A stretch of 64,000 bases of DNA, taken from Streptomyces sp. 3214.6 (GTDB lineage: Bacteria; Actinomycetota; Actinomycetes; Streptomycetales; Streptomycetaceae). The position numbers were made by a program, and so were the translations under genes. The stretch lies in assembly GCF_900129855.1 (NCBI RefSeq), contig NZ_LT670819.1, positions 2,604,001-2,668,000 of the forward strand, given 5' to 3'. Positions 63,266 to 64,000 of this stretch are shown in pieces; position 1 is the first letter of the stretch, and each line of letters opens with the position of its first letter. The notes below the pieces were generated by a model that saw only the letters and a program-made list of their open reading frames with translations, did no database searches and was not told where the DNA came from.

Positions 63266-63952
63266 CTACGCGGCCGGGGCGACGAGCCGGTAGCCGACGC
63301 CGCGCACGGTCTCGATCAGCGCGGGCATGCGCAGCTTGGCGCGCAGGGAGGCCACATGCACCTCCAGGGTGCGCCCGGTTCCCTCCCAGCTGGTGCGCCA
63401 CACCTCGCTGATGATCTGCTCCCGGCGGAAGACCACACCGGGGCGCTGGGCGAGCAGCGCCAGGAGGTCGAACTCCTTGCGGGTCAGTTGGATCACCGAA
63501 CCGTCCACCGTGACGCGTCGCGTGGGCAGCTCGATCTGCACGGGGCCCAGGCGCAGCGCGTCCTCGCCGCCCGCGGCCGGGTCCTCGTGGACCGTGCGGC
63601 GGCTGACGGCGTGGATCCGGGCGAGCAGTTCCCCGGTGTCGTAGGGCTTCACCACGTAGTCGTCGGCGCCCAGGTTGAGGCCGTGGATACGGGAGCGCAC
63701 GTCGGAGCGGGCGGTCACCATGATCACCGGGGTGGCGGTGCGCTTGCGGATCTTGCCGCAGACCTCGTACCCGTCCTGGTCGGGCAGTCCCAGGTCGAGC
63801 AGCACGACCCCGAAGCCGGGCCCCTCAGGCACGAGCGCCTGCAGGGCCTCCTCGCCACTGCGCGCGTGTGTGACCTCGAAACCGTGCCGTTTCAGGACCG
63901 CGGACAGGGCGGCGGCGACATGGTTGTCGTCCTCGACGAGCAGCAGTCTCAT
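63266..63952 (-). CDS. OmpR-family response regulator
   Basis: The 228-residue regulator has a receiver domain (acidic pair VEDD, phospho-acceptor D53 in LLDLGLP, Lys in VVKPYDT) and a winged-helix output (about 135-225, RKEFDLLALLAQRPG, RTLEVHVASLRAKLR). ATG at 63950-63952 is chosen because GGAGGAGG lies 5 bases upstream; the in-frame ATG at 63979 lacks such a site. Partner of the kinase at 61844. The start of its promoter lies near the right edge. Confidence 0.93.
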   Translation of the reverse strand: MRLLLVEDDNHVAAALSAVLKRHGFEVTHARSGEEALQALVPEGPGFGVVLLDLGLPDQDGYEVCGKIRKRTATPVIMVTARSDVRSRIHGLNLGADDYVVKPYDTGELLARIHAVSRRTVHEDPAAGGEDALRLGPVQIELPTRRVTVDGSVIQLTRKEFDLLALLAQRPGVVFRREQIISEVWRTSWEGTGRTLEVHVASLRAKLRMPALIETVRGVGYRLVAPAA

Positions 63953-64000
63953 CCCGTCCTCCTCCGGTTCATCGGGCATACGGTCTGACTCACTAAAACG

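Overview
The window is chromosomal DNA from a Streptomyces-type actinomycete. Evidence: very high G+C with GTG and TTG starts; the lysine-rich principal sigma factor HrdB next to the sporulation regulator WhiH; NrdR with a B12-dependent ribonucleotide reductase; an actinobacterial LexA with an SOS box; and several two-component systems. From memory, not checked, the order resembles the core region of S. coelicolor around SCO5778 to SCO5826. I see no tRNA or rRNA gene, CRISPR array, insertion sequence or prophage, and codon use looks uniform. The region therefore looks like core chromosome with a few accessory operons.

Layout, left to right. 1-2600: start of a truncated gene, then a leftward operon of DUF1453 membrane protein, histidine kinase and NarL-type regulator. 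2810-8286: parE, a small zinc-binding DUF7455 protein, a secreted trypsin-like protease and hrdB. 8715-17364: a leftward block of whiH, a one-polypeptide ABC transporter, a Nudix/winged-helix regulator, a debranching-enzyme-like protein and a repeat-rich DUF4192 protein. 17668-24219: a secreted M28-fold protein with an eroded metal site, a RecQ helicase with a phosphoribosyltransferase-like tail, a conserved unknown protein, a helicase-fragment-like protein and rnhB. 24313-29978: a TetR/MFS efflux pair with two operators, an ADP-ribosylglycohydrolase/histidine-phosphatase pair, a DUF4937 protein and a TerD-like protein. 30093-37260: nrdJ, nrdR, lexA and a DinG-like helicase. 37451-41811: a three-gene NIS siderophore operon. 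42094-44748: two tandem secreted proteases.

44859-56342 holds hflX, an M1 aminopeptidase, rshA, dapF, a membrane protein, miaA, two small proteins, an extradiol-dioxygenase-like protein and miaB. 56445-58237 is a NarL-type two-component system. 58478-60191 is an RCK_C/antiporter pair. 60264-61781 holds a MazG-like protein and a TAXI receptor. 61844-63952 is an OmpR-type two-component system.

Shared themes are DNA metabolism and repair (ParE, RecQ, RNase HII, NrdJ/NrdR, LexA, DinG), stress signalling (HrdB, RshA, HflX, three two-component systems, the RCK_C/antiporter pair) and development (WhiH). The most notable observations are two enzyme folds whose catalytic metal ligands look lost (17668-19224 and 54035-54751), an RshA with an eroded synthetase domain, a RecQ fused to a PRTase-like motif, a helicase-like fragment beside rnhB, an incomplete siderophore pathway, and several well-defined operator sites.
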